Positions 37,141 to 49,801 of a DNA stretch of 64,000 nucleotides are shown here, piece after piece; positions within the stretch are counted from its first letter, which is position 1, and each line of letters opens with the position of its first letter. The notes under the pieces are model-generated. The model was not told where the DNA came from, searched no databases, and saw only the letters and a program-made list of their open reading frames with translations. Location: positions 97,082,707-97,146,706 of the forward strand of contig CP136067.1 in NCBI GenBank assembly GCA_032622095.1. The letters run 5' to 3'. Both the position numbers and the translations under genes were made by a program. This stretch comes from Siphonodentalium dalli. Lineage: Eukaryota; Mollusca; Scaphopoda; Gadilida; Siphonodentaliidae.

Positions 37141-38034
37141 TCACATTTAGCTCATGATCCAGGAGAGCAGACCGGCTAAACAGCTCAATATATATTGTAG
37201 CTCAATATTAGTGCGTGCATAACAATAACATTAGTTGCAATATTCAGTTCGAATAGGCGAACCAAGTGACTTAATGTCGCAACAAAGGTCCTAAAACCCA
37301 ACACATTTTAAGTTCAATATCATCCAATGGTGACAGTATGTGTTATGATATGGGGCTGATTCGGTACTATAACTAAACGCCTGAGACATCGAATGATGTT
37401 ACGAATTAACGTTGCCAGTCGCCAGCGGCAAAATCGCGCTTGAATTGTACCAAATTAGTCCGCGATTAAATCACCAGCTTAAATGACGCTACGTCGCGGT
37501 GAGCGGCGCGAGAAGACACACTTTGTTATTTTATGGGTATGGTAATATGCCAATTTTATTTTGTGTACTATCCCCTGGGGAAAACGTAATAAAAGTATTA
37601 ATTCTACCTCGCGATGTCGGTTTAATTTGAACGATAAACCGTACGCCGAAATCAAAATATAAATGAAACTGTAGCTCGATTTAACAAACATTCAGCCTTT
37701 ATTGTGGCAATTCATTCAGTTATGAAGTTATACGTTGGAATAGTTTAATATTTATATGGATGGGTGTTCGGGAACCGTAAGCAGACAACATCAGTCGAAA
37801 AGCTAAACAAACGTAGAAGGATTTATTTTAATTAGTGGGAGATATTCAGGAAATATGTTCAACAAAGTGATCTATGGTTGTTTGTGGAAATGATTATCTG
37901 AACATTTACAAAGGGAACTACTCATTAACGACTATTTTGTAAAGACAGTGTTAACTTTGAAGTGGCGTGGTAATGTGGATTTATGTAACTTCCATATCAA
38001 AATAAAATGATAACTTTGCATTATGGGATAATGC
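37141..38034. other. Non-coding stretch with a satellite-like relic
   Basis: A single diverged relative of the 68-bp unit lies at about 37895-37955 (ATTATCTGAACATTTACAAA). Nothing else recognised. Confidence 0.4.
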
Positions 38035-38340
38035 ATGGTGCATTCAGCGCCCAAGACTAGAGTTCGATCTGTAAACAACATTTTGTGTTCAATGCCACCT
38101 GCACTTTCAGTAAATAATTCTGCGTTTAATATGCATTCAGTTAAGACATTATTATTTGGGGACCCGAATTTAAAACAATTAGAAAATGAATATATCTTTA
38201 AAGCTGTGAAAAATTTCTTACGAGATACAACACACGAGGAAAATCTATTTAGACGCTCGCCTCAAAATATGGATTGTAAAAAGTTATCAATGCACATTGA
38301 GGTAGGTGAATGTATCACATTTAAAACATCTACTCGATAA
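38035..38340 (+). pseudogene. Possible C-terminal LINE polyprotein fragment
   Basis: The 101-codon frame contains SVKTLLFGDPNLKQLEN followed by IFKAVKNFLRDT. The pattern of a LL.GD. stretch, a short gap and IF.AV..F...T resembles the extreme C-terminus of non-LTR reverse transcriptases, which follows a degenerate zinc knuckle. No upstream reverse transcriptase remains. The assignment rests on recollection of the family and is tentative. Confidence 0.35.
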
Positions 38341-39639
38341 TCTTATTGGAATTATGAAGAATTGGTGGGGTGGAGAGACCACAAATTGGTCCTTAAATAA
38401 TACACAATGATATATGTATACACTTGTAAATATGTTATACATATTGTGTTGATAACCCAAATTAGTATATATCAGTGTTTATAACGGCTATTGGGAGAGG
38501 TGGTTATGCATAAGTGGATCGCACTTGTCCTGCAATCCCAACGCCAATTTATATTGTAATATACTAATTGGTAATAAACATGTTTAAACCAACACCATAC
38601 GGAATTCTGCTCCAGCCGTGACCATGCAAACAGCCACTTTGTCGTTAATGATTCTCAGCTGTTTTATACCCACCATGGGCATATTCGACAATTACCAGGC
38701 AATTCTTTAAGGATTGGCCATTTATAAATCGACAATCCGTACCTAAATTTTCATTAATTAATGGTCAATCCGACCACGCGTGGCACGCGAGCTTCGGATT
38801 GTCCACTAAATCACGACATATATAGATAATCCTGCATGTTAGCTTCATATTTAATCTGAAGGGTAATAACTCCATAAAGAATGTACCTTTACTAAATAAC
38901 GGCGATTTGCATGAGAAGAAGTGTTTTTGACGAAATAACGGAGATATTTGAAGAAGTGTTTTTGACGGAATAACGGAAATATTTGAAGAAGTGTTTTTAA
39001 AGAGCGTTTGACATTCGCCTTAGCGCCGTGATTTAGTATAATGTTGTTAGTTTTGTTGACCAGACACCCCAAATATAAAGTAGAATCCGATGAAATATGT
39101 TCATCTGGTTTACACATGCCATCGAGTGAATTATTTGTAGATAGTGAAATATTTTGTTTTACACGTGGTTGGTAGTCAACAATTTCTAGGGATATAGTCT
39201 TCGTTATTCAATTTGTCGGTTTTAATGAAGCATTGTGATATATCGCGGCAACGTATTATACGTTTATTTTCCTTTTAGGCTGTTCTACACATATTTCACA
39301 ACTTCGAGTAGAAGCCAATGTATCAAAGTCTAAGGACTTTGCAGTTGGTACACACAAGTATCATCTAATTCAATGGAAGTCTTATTTTCTTTTATGTTTT
39401 TACTTTGGAATAGAGCCTCTTCCTGCTGGTTTAGAAATCATACTATTATTCGCTCAATGTCTCAGAAAATTTTGATGTTGATTTTGAAGATTGAAGACAA
39501 CTTTGAGTTTTTACTTTTCTTTATTAATTTCGAATGATACACAATAAAACACAATAATAATATAATAACGCGATTGCATGTAGGTCAGTTTAACATCCAT
39601 ACACCTTACTTGCTCTATAACATTTAATAACATCGAGAC
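38341..39639. other. Non-coding stretch
   Basis: About three copies of a 43-bp unit (GAAGAAGTGTTTTTGACGGA) lie at 38910-39000. Nothing else recognised. Confidence 0.45.
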
Positions 39640-40280
39640 TACATGTTTAAAGTCAATTTAACACTGGAAGCATTCATTTTCTTGACTTGCTTTTCTGCGT
39701 CAATTTCACCATCTTTTTTAGCATTTCCATGCTGGAATACCCGGACTATCCCTCTGTTGGATGCCGCGGCAGTTCGTTGTAGGTGTTTTCTGATCTTGCG
39801 ATCCTGAACCATCGACGTCTGGATTCGGAGAAGTGCAGCTTCTTTGTGTACAGTGGCAGCTAATTTGAATAAGCCCAGTTGATGTGCTCGGGCCTTGTTG
39901 TGAGAGGCCCTTCCACACGGCGTTTGCGGCGCGGCATGCATGCAGCGCGTATCGCGCGATAAGCCGACTTAGAACACACTGTATAGGCAATGGGTACTTG
40001 CACACTGCGTGCGATGCGGGCAACATCGCAGAAAACGCAGAAAACACTGCCGCGGGATTACATCGGTGTCCAAATCGGGTTGTGAGGTGCCGCGCGTTTT
40101 TGTCTGCGGTTGTTCGGTAAATTCCGCCTCGAAGTCACCGACTACACATTGGACATTCAGATCATTTGGGAAAAATGCCAGTAACCGCCGAAACAGTTTG
40201 ATGTAGTCTGGCTTCTTCCTGCGGGACATTATTACGAATAACAAGAGAAACCATCTTGATTTTTTAGATCTGGATTTCAA
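39640..40280 (-). pseudogene. MULE-type transposase remnant
   Basis: The minus-strand frame from 40280 reads VIMSRRKKPDYIKLFRRLLA, then FFPNDLNVQCVVGDFEAE. This matches the DDE core of MULE/FLYWCH-associated transposases: M..K...Y..LF..L....P......V..DFE.A, in which the D of DFE is catalytic. The frame is then lost. An overlapping frame has AANAVWKGLSQQG, like the (Q)AVW segment that follows the C..H box. Changes of frame and the absence of the N-terminal zinc finger and C-terminal part show it is dead. This block is more GC-rich than its surroundings. Confidence 0.55.
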
Positions 40281-40999
40281 GAAAGCACGTTTACCATCGT
40301 AGCAGATTCAACACTAAACCTATGTGGCGTTTCATAATTCTGGAGAAGATTTATGTTCACATATATCAAATTAATCATTCTCATGTCACATGTTGGTATC
40401 TTTTGTTATTCGCCTTCTTTCGTTTTCTTCGTAAGTATAATTTAGTTGCATACACTGTATCTTTTGTTCCTGCTCGTCAGTTATGTAGAAAGGATATACT
40501 TATATCGGATGCTGCACTTCTGTTATTAAATGGCCCAAGACAATTAAATTCGGTCAAAGTATACTTAAGCTCCCAGTTCTGGCTATTCGAAATCCTGTAC
40601 TGTGTCACATTAAGGCCTTTGTTGCCATGGTGTCATTAAATCCTGGTAGCAGTAGAGACCCTGTCATTTTCTATCGTTGACAAGGAATCACTAGACCAGT
40701 CTACTATTGTCTGTTCCAAAAGTGTCTGAGACAACGTTTGCTTGATATTGGGGGAAGACACTTCTATTTTTTCATCATATATATTTCGAAGGGGGAATCT
40801 TCTTAGGCTGTTACTGCTCATATTCCAAGTGAATTTATTCAACTAATGTGTGACTGGTCTAGTGATTGAAATAAGCGACATGTTAATTACTCGATAGGTT
40901 TGAAGGTAGCCTTTTTGGAATCCTGAACTCGGCTCTTTCGGATTTGGTGGCCCCATTGCTTGGCGCCATGTAATTAATTGACTAACGCTAAGAAGTAAT
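40281..40999. other. Non-coding stretch
   Basis: A 105-codon frame at 40322-40639 has no recognised domain. Confidence 0.35.
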
Positions 41000-41705
41000 T
41001 CTGCAATCAGTATTTGTGTAATTAGTATGTGTATTGTGTGTAATTGTCAATGTAGTTCTTGTCTTGTGTGAACAGTTAGTAATAATTAATGCAAGTCATT
41101 ATACCTGTTTGTTAAATGTTAATGCACGTTTGTTCCTGTGTTATATGTGTATCTAAATGTATAGCTTTGTGTGAAAATATCTAGAGCCTATATAAATTAT
41201 TAATTTACCCCCCCCTAGCTCGAACACTATTACTAATTGGTTCTATTTGTTTACAAATGAATTATTTAGCAATGAGGTAACTCGTGTCAGTGCTTGCATA
41301 CTTTTTCATTTAGATAGTTGTAGTCATATATAGTTTTGTTCTTTTGTTCTTGGCCATTTCATTGGCTCCTTTTGACACATCCATTTCCCCGCGAAATTTA
41401 AATTCCTTTGTAAGAGAGGTTCATTATTGATATTTTGATGCGAGGATATACACGAAAATCTTTTCCCACCGCCCTTCCCTTATGATGTATATTTGTAATC
41501 AGTATGTGTTGTGTGTGATTGTCAATGTAGTTGTTTTCTTGTGTGAAAAGTGACAGTGATAGTTAGTTCAAGTCATCTGTGTGTCAAATGTTATTGCATT
41601 TTTGTGCATGTATTATGTGTATATCTAAATGTATAGCTTCGTGTAAACATATATAGAGCCTATTTCAATTATTAATTTACTTTCCCTTCCCCTTTCTAAA
41701 ACCTT
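41000..41705 (+). repeat. ~210-bp direct repeat pair
   Basis: The segments at about 41005-41215 and 41500-41700 share ATTGTCAATGTAGTT, TCTAAATGTATAGCTT and TTAATTTAC at about 75-80 percent. They could be tandem copies or remains of long terminal repeats. No retroviral-type genes lie between them. Confidence 0.55.
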
Positions 41706-42784
41706 TTGCTAATTGCGGTTGCTATCCGATATGTTGATCGCTTGTGATGTTAGCTATAAACCACATTTAATGGTGTATTAATATGTTCATGTTCAGATGT
41801 TGTCAAGATAAAATGTATTCAAGTCATATTGCCACGTACCCACATGGTGACAAGGGGTTATTATGTATAATTTGAAGCCGCAAACAGTTAAGGGTGTTTT
41901 AAATCTCGAACTTATACTCAGTACCGTACTGATTGTTTCACTTTACGGCCGGTAATTGAAATTATGTCTACAGATACGTGATATACTTTCACATAGACTT
42001 TATATGCCACGGACATTCTTCTCAAAGTAGTAACATTTTGAAAAAGTCCTGTCCCGATTTTTCTTCGGCGTGATACAATAAAAATGCGTTCATTGTTAGT
42101 CTATTTCTGATATAGCATGAATAAAGAAAGTTTATCTGACTTCTGTTCCCATATTTGAAACAGGTATATAAGGTTAAGATTTGCGTCTACCTCAAACAGA
42201 TTAACATTTATGAGCTGCTATGTTCGTTTAAAGATGCATAATCCGAATAAACGCCCCTCAATTACTATTTATTTGGATTCGGTGGTAAACATATTTGTTT
42301 CGAGTCGAGGAACCCACATACCAAAGTTCAGAGTTATTAGATATGGATTTTTGAAATCTAATATTTTTCACCATCGAGAGTTATTAGTGGCCCAGTAAAA
42401 AGTCGACGAGCCGACGGTCTCGGACCAAATTGCGGATGAAGATAAATAACTATAAAATCAAGAGGCTTTGCGTTGATAATAAGGCCACATTCGTCGAACA
42501 AGATGTTGATAAATAACATGTTGACTGTGGTTAGCATTATTTTTTGGTAATTAATTGATTCTGATAGCTGAAGCCGAATTTAAAAAATGTTGCTGTTGGA
42601 ATTTGATGATATGCGGGACCAACGAATCGGATTGAGTACATTTAACTCCACAGTACACTGAACATCTTGTTGAATAAAATGTCAACGCAGCACGTTGAGT
42701 GATAAGTTGTTGAGAGCATTGTATTCAGCGGTTGAGTAACGAGTGCTCAACAATGACAAATCAGGATATCTGTTTCGGATTAAA
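41706..42784. other. Non-coding stretch
   Basis: Nothing recognised. Confidence 0.35.
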
Positions 42785-43626
42785 TCAAGCCCTTTGTGTG
42801 CTCATTGTCACGAGAACAGACTGCGATGTGAGACATCTTGCCGTCAGTTTGTTGACGTGTTTTTCCTGCTTTTGGAGCCGTCCCCACTTCGGACTCATAC
42901 TACAATTCAGAGCACGATATTCCGGTCGGGGTCATCGCGTCCGAATCACTGTTCTTCAGAAGTTAGTCAGGATGTTAAATTAAAAACCGCGATTTAGGCC
43001 CATATAGAGCGTATATTGATGCTAAATAAAGTCAATATGCAGCCTTTTCTATCTAAATCCGCATATTATCTGCTTATAATATAGTTTGTGTTAGATCGAT
43101 ACTTTGCTTAGAATCGCATAATTTTGAGTCGATAATAAACTGAACATGAAAGCATTTTGGTCAAATTATCGACTCATAATGACTTCATAATAGGTTCATT
43201 ATTTGAGGACAATGACACAAATAAACCAACTCACGACTTATCGGATGTACGCTCTTTAAAATGTGTTTTCACTGTGACCCGCACCATAAAGCGAAATAAC
43301 GGATATGAGTCCATTGTCCGCATATTTCAAAATCAAATAATCCAATATGAACATATTTGCACATTATAGGTCGACTATGTGCGTATTTACGGGAGGATAT
43401 GTTGAAATATGAGCTTATTTCGTTCATTAATATTAGCCCATTATGTGCTTAGTTTCACGAGAACAGACTGCGATGTAACACATCTGGCCGCTATTCTGTT
43501 GACGTATGTTCCCAGTTTTGAAGCCGTCCCCTCTTTGGACTCATTCTACAATTCAGTGCACGATATTTCGGTACGGGTCACCTCGTCCGTATCATTGCAC
43601 TTCAGAAGTTAATCAGGATGTTAATT
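42785..43626 (+). repeat. ~195-bp direct repeats flanking a family E MITE
   Basis: The segments at about 42787-42983 and 43436-43626 share CACGAGAACAGACTGCGATG, TACAATTCAG and TTCAGAAGTTA. Between them lies the hairpin MITE at 43050-43402. Confidence 0.65.
43050..43402 (+). mobile_element. Hairpin MITE family E copy
   Basis: Inverted arms around TTGAGTCGATAATAAACTG and TTATCGACTCATAATGACTT are followed by ACTGTGACCCGCACCATAAA and the end TGTGCGTATTTACGGGAGGA. The left terminal CAGCCTG end is not conserved. Confidence 0.65.
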
Positions 43627-43802
43627 TATTCGAGTTTGGAGTTTACAACTTATAAATTACAGCGAAATATGTGTGGCATTGGCACAACACACCTAATATA
43701 TTCACTGCTCCTTCATTCCTCAGTCACGTGATGGCTGCTTTGTTTTTCCTTCTTCAAGGGCACCACTCGTCCACGTCAACAACTTCTTATTCCGAACCAC
43801 GG

Positions 43803-44050
43803 TTAACCCTTTCATGACGGGAGTTGCGTTGGTGAAGCATTAAAGACCCCTTGCCAGTGCATTCTCTTATATATGCGAGTCTCACATAGGGATCCTCGCA
43901 TATAGAAGAGAATCTACTGACTTACAAGGTCAATGTAAATATTGTTAGGCCAATGCTTCTCTTGTATATGCGAGACTCGCATATACAAGAGAATGGATTG
44001 ATACATGGTTTACGCTAAGTTTTAGGAAGCCCCAGTCATGACATGGTTAA
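43803..44050. mobile_element. TTAA-flanked MITE, family C
   Basis: TTAA at 43803-43806 and 44047-44050 flanks about 240 bp with ends CCCTTTCATGACGGG and CCCCAGTCATGACATGG. Two internal hairpins (about 43856-43915 and 43950-44000) use the stem GCATTCTCTTATATATGCGA. The outer 45 bp of the left end is the parent-like sequence of the 49-bp satellite. Confidence 0.75.
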
Positions 44051-44189
44051 CTGGTCCTAGTGTCATGAAATGGTTATCCTGGGCTATAACGTTGGTGTGT
44101 TAGCAACGGTGGTTGTGACAAGAGGGATCGCGATTTTATTCCAGTTTTAACGATTTTGGCAAATCCGGACGACTCGATGATCGGTTTTT

Positions 44190-44620
44190 CTGGTATGAGG
44201 GCGACGAAGATGGTTACGGAGCTGACACACATAACGATGACGATGGTGTTGCCTATGCCTATGCCTAACGATGACGACGATGATGGTGTTGCCAATGCCT
44301 AAGCCGTTGACGAAAATAATAATGCGGATGCTCGACGAGGATGATGATGGTGGTGACGAGGCGACGATGATGATGACGAAGATGACGATGACGGTGATGG
44401 GCGGTGATAACGACGAAGACGATGACGATTATAATGACGACGATAACAATGTGGATGCAGGGCGATGGTAGTGATGATGATTATGATGATGATGTAGAGG
44501 CGACGACGATGATGACGACCCCAACGGCGATAATGATGCCGATAACACAATGATAGACGATGATGATGATAACGAGGATGATGATGATGAAAATGATGAT
44601 GATGATTGCACACACAAAGG
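44190..44620 (+). repeat. GAT/GAC-rich low-complexity tract
   Basis: The strand is dominated by GATGAC, GATGATG and similar triplets, giving Asp-rich and His/Ser-rich frames on both strands. I see simple-sequence DNA, not genes. Confidence 0.8.
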
Positions 44621-44884
44621 ACCCCGAATTCGATGGCCAAAATGTCACTTTATGTTTATATACTGTAAATATGTTTATATAACTCTATATTGTGCGCATC
44701 ATAATACTATTGAGGTGTCATTAAGGCATCCAATGATATATCATAAAACATGTTTGCATCGAACAGTATGCAAAGAGTGTGCGATAATTGGGATAGTGAT
44801 CAACATGGTGGTTAGAGTGTGCGATAATTAGGTGTATTGGCCTACTGTTAATTACCTTTTCCAGCAAATAATTCTCGGTATATA

Positions 44885-45046
44885 GAGGATCTACAACTCG
44901 TCCCCAGTTTATAGCGGAATTTACAAAACTCGTCCAGTAAATTAGGTATGAACCTCGCCTTTGGCCTTTGGCGAGGTCCATACCTAATTTACTGGACGAG
45001 TTTTGTAAGTTCCGCTATAAACTGGGGACGAGTTGTAGATTCTATT
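44885..45046. repeat. Near-perfect 78-bp-arm hairpin
   Basis: The arms ATCTACAACTCGTCCCCAGT to ATACCTAATTTACTGGACGA are inverted across a few bases centred at about 44966 (CCTTTGGCCTTTGG). Only a few mismatches are visible. No target duplication was fixed. Confidence 0.85.
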
Positions 45047-45739
45047 TATTACATGATCCAAAACCTAATAAATCAACAAATGGGACGTGAGACTAACATC
45101 GGCCGCTATAATGCATGCGATGACGTTTCACATAACTATGCGTTGTTTGTCCGCGTAAAGAAATTGTCCCAGCTAAATAAAGACTATGTGGCGTATTTTA
45201 TTTAATGGTGTGTATTTAATGAAATAACCTTTCAAACTCTTCATTCCTTAGAGTTTGTTGGAAAAATATTGGAAGCCATAGCATTTTGAGAGGTAGCGTA
45301 AGTAATGCAAACAGGAAGTCAAAGGTCACCTGGCACTATGTCCTGCTATTAAACGAACGTGTAATATAACAATTTATAGAATAGGTTTATTGAATGGAAT
45401 AGGGGTAGGATCATGTAATAAAAAATGTTCTTGAGCATTTGCATTCTTGTACCTTATTGCAGATGAAATGAATTGTTGCACAAGATTGAAAACTTACTAT
45501 TCGTGGAAAGCCACAATGTGGGTAGCAAACACAATGATTCGACCGCAACTTGGCCGTCTGTGGTTATAGGTCACAATTTGACATACAAAGCGCATGGTTT
45601 TAACCCAAACAAAAGACAATCCCCCAAGGTTACAGTGCGTAATTAGTATGCGGTAAGCAAAACACAGAACAGTCGAGGTTTTGGTAGAGTGATTCATTCA
45701 ACGCCAAATGATTGAGTGAAGATGATTAAAGCGAGCACT

Positions 45740-46105
45740 TAGCGAAAAATGAATGTAGCCGGTGTGTGTGTTATTGGGGGGATACAGCGCTGTAGCGGTT
45801 TACACAGTGTGCCCCAAACGACAACAGCTCCGTATCCCCCGATAACACACACGCTCACTACGATCATTGTGTTATACTTATATAGCTTTTCGACGATTTA
45901 TTCCCATAAAAAAGCTGCGTGTATTCTTATTTATGTTCACGAAATCAGCCGATCATTTGAGACTAACCCACGTAGCACATTACGTCAGCCCAAATATAAG
46001 ATTTTCAAACTCGTAGCTACGACAACGTGGTCGATATAAACAACTGTCTTCAGAATGATGAAATTCGGCTGAACTTTTTAAAACCACGCCCAATTAACCT
46101 CGATT
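45740..46105 (-). repeat. Repeat family D, opposite orientation
   Basis: The complement of 27755-28135: the hairpin GTGTTATTGGGGGGATAC and GTATCCCCCGATAACAC comes first, then TCCCATAAAAAAGC, TTCTTATTTATGTTC, AATTCGGCTGAAC and ACGCCCAATTAA. Confidence 0.65.
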
Positions 46106-46408
46106 AGTGAATAGTTCAGATTAGGTCAACAGATAGTAACTTCCTGTTCGTGATACACTCTTAGGATGTAAACCGGTTGACCCAGTTGGCAGTTGACCAA
46201 TCACCAAACCTAATTTATTGTAACACGGGCGGGCTATGTAAATTTTATGGTATAGTCAACATGGTGGTTGCAGGTTCGTCCAAACGTCACAATATACAAC
46301 CATGAATCAAGACGACACATCGGTATTCATCGCGAACATTCTATATGTGCGACGGGAATAGCATCGAATAAGTCTACCATTTCCACACATTGTCATATTC
46401 GCATTCAT

Positions 46409-46990
46409 TAACTCTTTCATGACGGGAGCTGCGCTGGCGCAACATTAAAGACCCTGTGTCAATGCATTCTCTTATACATGCGAGTCGACCATGGGTCGCC
46501 TCGCATTTATAAGAGAATGCTTTGGTCTAACAATTCTTTAACATTTTTTATAAATTTTTCTTACATTCTTTAACAATTGTTATAATTTTTTCTTGCATTC
46601 TTTAACAATTTTTATCATTTTTGCTTATATTCTTTAACAATTTTATAATTTGTTTTTTATAATTTTTTCTTACATTCTTTAACAATTTTATCTTTGTTTT
46701 TATCATTTTTTTCTTACATTCTTTATCAATTTGTTTTATCATTTTTCGTACATTCTTTAACAATTTTAATCATTTTTTTATCACCATTTCTTACATTGTT
46801 TAAAAAAAAAATTATCATTTTTTTCTTACATATTTAAACAATTATAAAATAAAAAAATAATAAATTTGTTAGACCAATGCATTCTCTTATATAAGCGAGG
46901 CGACCCATGGTCGACTCGCATATATAAGAGAATGCATTGGCACAAGGTTTTCTATATACGCGAGGCGACCTATGGTGCATTGGCGCAATG
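46409..46990. mobile_element. TTAA-type element of family C, right end lost
   Basis: TTAA at 46409-46412 precedes CTCTTTCATGACGGGAGC and GACCCTGTGTCAATGC. Hairpins at about 46464-46525 and 46872-46945 have the family stem. The right inverted end and TTAA are absent, replaced by a partly repeated hairpin half (46950-46990). The middle has expanded into a tandem array. Confidence 0.65.
46526..46860. repeat. ~30-45-bp AT-rich tandem repeat
   Basis: About nine irregular units of TTTTTCTTACATTCTTTAAC plus AATTTTTAT lie between the two hairpins of the element. The same spacer phrase occurs only once or twice in family A (for example 3095-3130), so it has been amplified here. Confidence 0.82.
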
Positions 46991-49605
46991 TTTTCTATAT
47001 ATTCGTCGCGAATCCCATTACATAGGTCTATAATTTCCACTAATTATGATTTTCACGGTCATTAAAAGTGTAAACTAGTCAATACAAGACAATACTTAGT
47101 TAATACTTTCGAGTATCGAAATGTCGTAAAAGTCGTTGTCGCTGTTTTGTTGCGATTCCCAGTGGTTCTCGGTGATTCTTGGTGAGCCTCCGTCAGTATC
47201 CAGGATTTATGTCGAGTCACAATAATTGGCCCTACGCATGCTCACTGTGTATCACTGGTTCCCCCGGGGTTGAGTGTTTTGCTTGTCGCACACTCTTTAC
47301 ATATTGTATACTGCGGCGTCGGCTCGAGTCCCAATTGTGAGAAGAGCAAACAGCAATAAAGATGAATCGATGTGTCAAACACAATGATTATAAATGAACG
47401 ATTGCATGTGTACGATAAAGACTGTAGCCACACCTCCGCGGGTCAGCTGACCGGAAATACACATTAGTGCAAATCTGACAGATGTTCCGCGGGTCAGAGG
47501 TGCGGCGAAATGTCGGGACATGAAAACAAACTTATTGTTTTGCCAGAAGCTAACGAGTGACATGGTTCGATCAAGTTGTACTTTTAAATGTGCATGTTGA
47601 CACAGCCGTTAAACATAACAAAAGTATGGTCTGTCTAATGTTGTCTTGTTCGCATGGTGTTTTGTTAATCAGAGCGATTGGAGTAAAAGCCAGTGTCCGC
47701 ATGTATATGAACCATTCAAGAACATATATTGTAAGTTATTTTAATAATGGCTGCGTTTGTGCTGACAAAAATAACAAGACTAGCTATATAAATATTGGTC
47801 AGTTTGCAACATCAACGAGTGTATTATTAAAATAATTACAATCTACATGTTTCGAATGAATGCTGTAGCCGTCTGACCCCTCCCCTGGTCCCACCCATGT
47901 GTGTTATACACACACCATGGTTTTGGCTCGAATCTTTCAAACTAACCAAACACCGGAAGATGACAATTTTTCTTAACATCAAAATTTTCCTCTACCAGAA
48001 TCATAAAATGTCAGCGGGACCATGGGTGAATCCGACTCCCGATTTCTCGTACCAAGCCACAAATCTATCAGCTATATTGGATACCGTGAGCCGTGGCATC
48101 ATAGAAAAAGACTTCAGTTTTGAGGACACAATTCATAATAAGCAGCAGATATATTTATCTACAAAATATACAATAGGAATTTATATAAAACTGAATCGTA
48201 TCTCTAAACACAATAATGTTTTCGTTACTAAATCGTATAATTTCCCGTAATCAACTAATCATGCTTATACAACGTTCGGCCAGAGAACTTGGTGACTTAG
48301 GGATTGTTTCCAACTGCCGTTGCGGCAACGACATGTCGCGACGAAGTTAAAGGTACCCAATCCGACCAGACGGCCCCCATACCACCAAGTTACAACAAGA
48401 ACAACATTTCTTCAAAATACGTTTTTGTTACCATAATCGATTAATTTCAACAAAATAATGTTATTAAACCGCTGTCAACTATGGTATTAAATTTCCCAAA
48501 ACGTGTTATGTATCAACATGTTCAACGAAATATGGCCGTTTATCACTTGGTGTATCACGAAATTTGCCCGTATTACCACTTGATTGTAGAGTTATCCATC
48601 TTCATCAGCAATATTGTCCGAGACCATCGGTTTGCCGGCTCACAACTAATTATACATTTCGAGAAATAACAAATTAAAAACAATCGATATCTGATCACTC
48701 TGAGCTTTGATGGGTGGGTTCCTCGACTCGAATGAGATATTGTTCATCCCGAAGCCAACGAAATAGTCATTTGGGAGCGTTAGTTCGGATAATGCATCTT
48801 TAATGTGTGGGTACGCTCCACGTGGAACCAATTATTTCGGCCAATCAACCACGTCCTCGTGATGACAAATTTCATCTGACCGACTTCTCGCCTAGCTTTA
48901 ACAGTTGTGTCTTAACAACATGACAGAGAATCTAATTAACGACAGACAGCGTCGGCAATGTCGTGAAAGAATTGAAAGAACAATGCCTAACAGGGATGCA
49001 GCGATGAGGGTGGTAATGGTGACCACCTTATAATTTTCAACTGCACCCCCTGAACCATACCGAAATGTTCAAACCTGAGAGGTTCCATGTGCACCCTACC
49101 CAATAATTTATTGGCTAGAAGTTTCCTACTGGTACCTGAAACATTCCAAATGTTAAGAATTCTAATCTAACACAGCTGTATATGGTTTGCAAAAATTTGA
49201 CAAAAAGTATGAAAATAATAGAATATCCCACATATGTAAAATAATAGAATATCCCACTACTTTCAAATATTTGTTGTAATGAAATGGCATTTACGTAGTT
49301 GGTAAATGTCAGGCCACGTGTTATTGGGGATCCAGCAATCCACTCCGTGTTTAGCCAAACTGTTCAATATGGTCGTAAATTCCATACCTGACATAATAAC
49401 AATAGTTTCAAATTTTAAACTAAAAATTTATTAAAAATATTCCGATAGTTTGTTTTTCAGCAAGCAATATTTTGTGTGATTAAAAAAAAAACTGTATATA
49501 ATTCCAATTTCTGTTCAATATTTGGATTAAAATTTCAATCAGTTGGAAATACCCTAACCATAGGAGGCGACATGTTGGAAATTTCCAATATTTCGGAAGT
49601 TTGAG
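46991..49605. other. Non-coding stretch
   Basis: Nothing recognised. Frames at 47557-47835 and 47897-48250 have no identifiable domain. Confidence 0.35.
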
Positions 49606-49795
49606 GTGCCTGTCTGTGACACATTCCAACCCATGATGAGGGCGGTGCAAAACGAAAGGACTTTGGAATTTGGTTCTGTTCCAAGGTGGATCCTCTCCCT
49701 CAATGGATATCATCTAGCTATGTCCCTGCTTGAAGTACATCTTGGAAAATTAGGTGGTGTGCAAATAGAATATACCACATTTGGTCTGGTTCAGG
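49606..49795 (+). CDS. Very tentative exon ending at a consensus splice donor
   Basis: A frame of about 63 codons ends exactly at CAGGTGAGT (49793-49801), a textbook donor. The peptide (MPVCDTFQPMM to TTFGLVQ) has no domain I recognise. The frame stays open across the donor to 49974, which weakens the case. It is listed only because of the donor. Confidence 0.15.
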
Positions 49796-49801
49796 TGAGT
49801 G

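Noticed and set aside
41000..41705. LTR retrotransposon
   Set aside because: The direct repeats are diverged, lie only about 285 bp apart and have no gag/pol or clear primer site.
44271..44640. Asp-rich and His/Ser-rich frames
   Set aside because: They arise from GAT/GAC simple sequence on both strands.
47897..48250. 117-codon frame
   Set aside because: No recognised motif and AT-driven composition.
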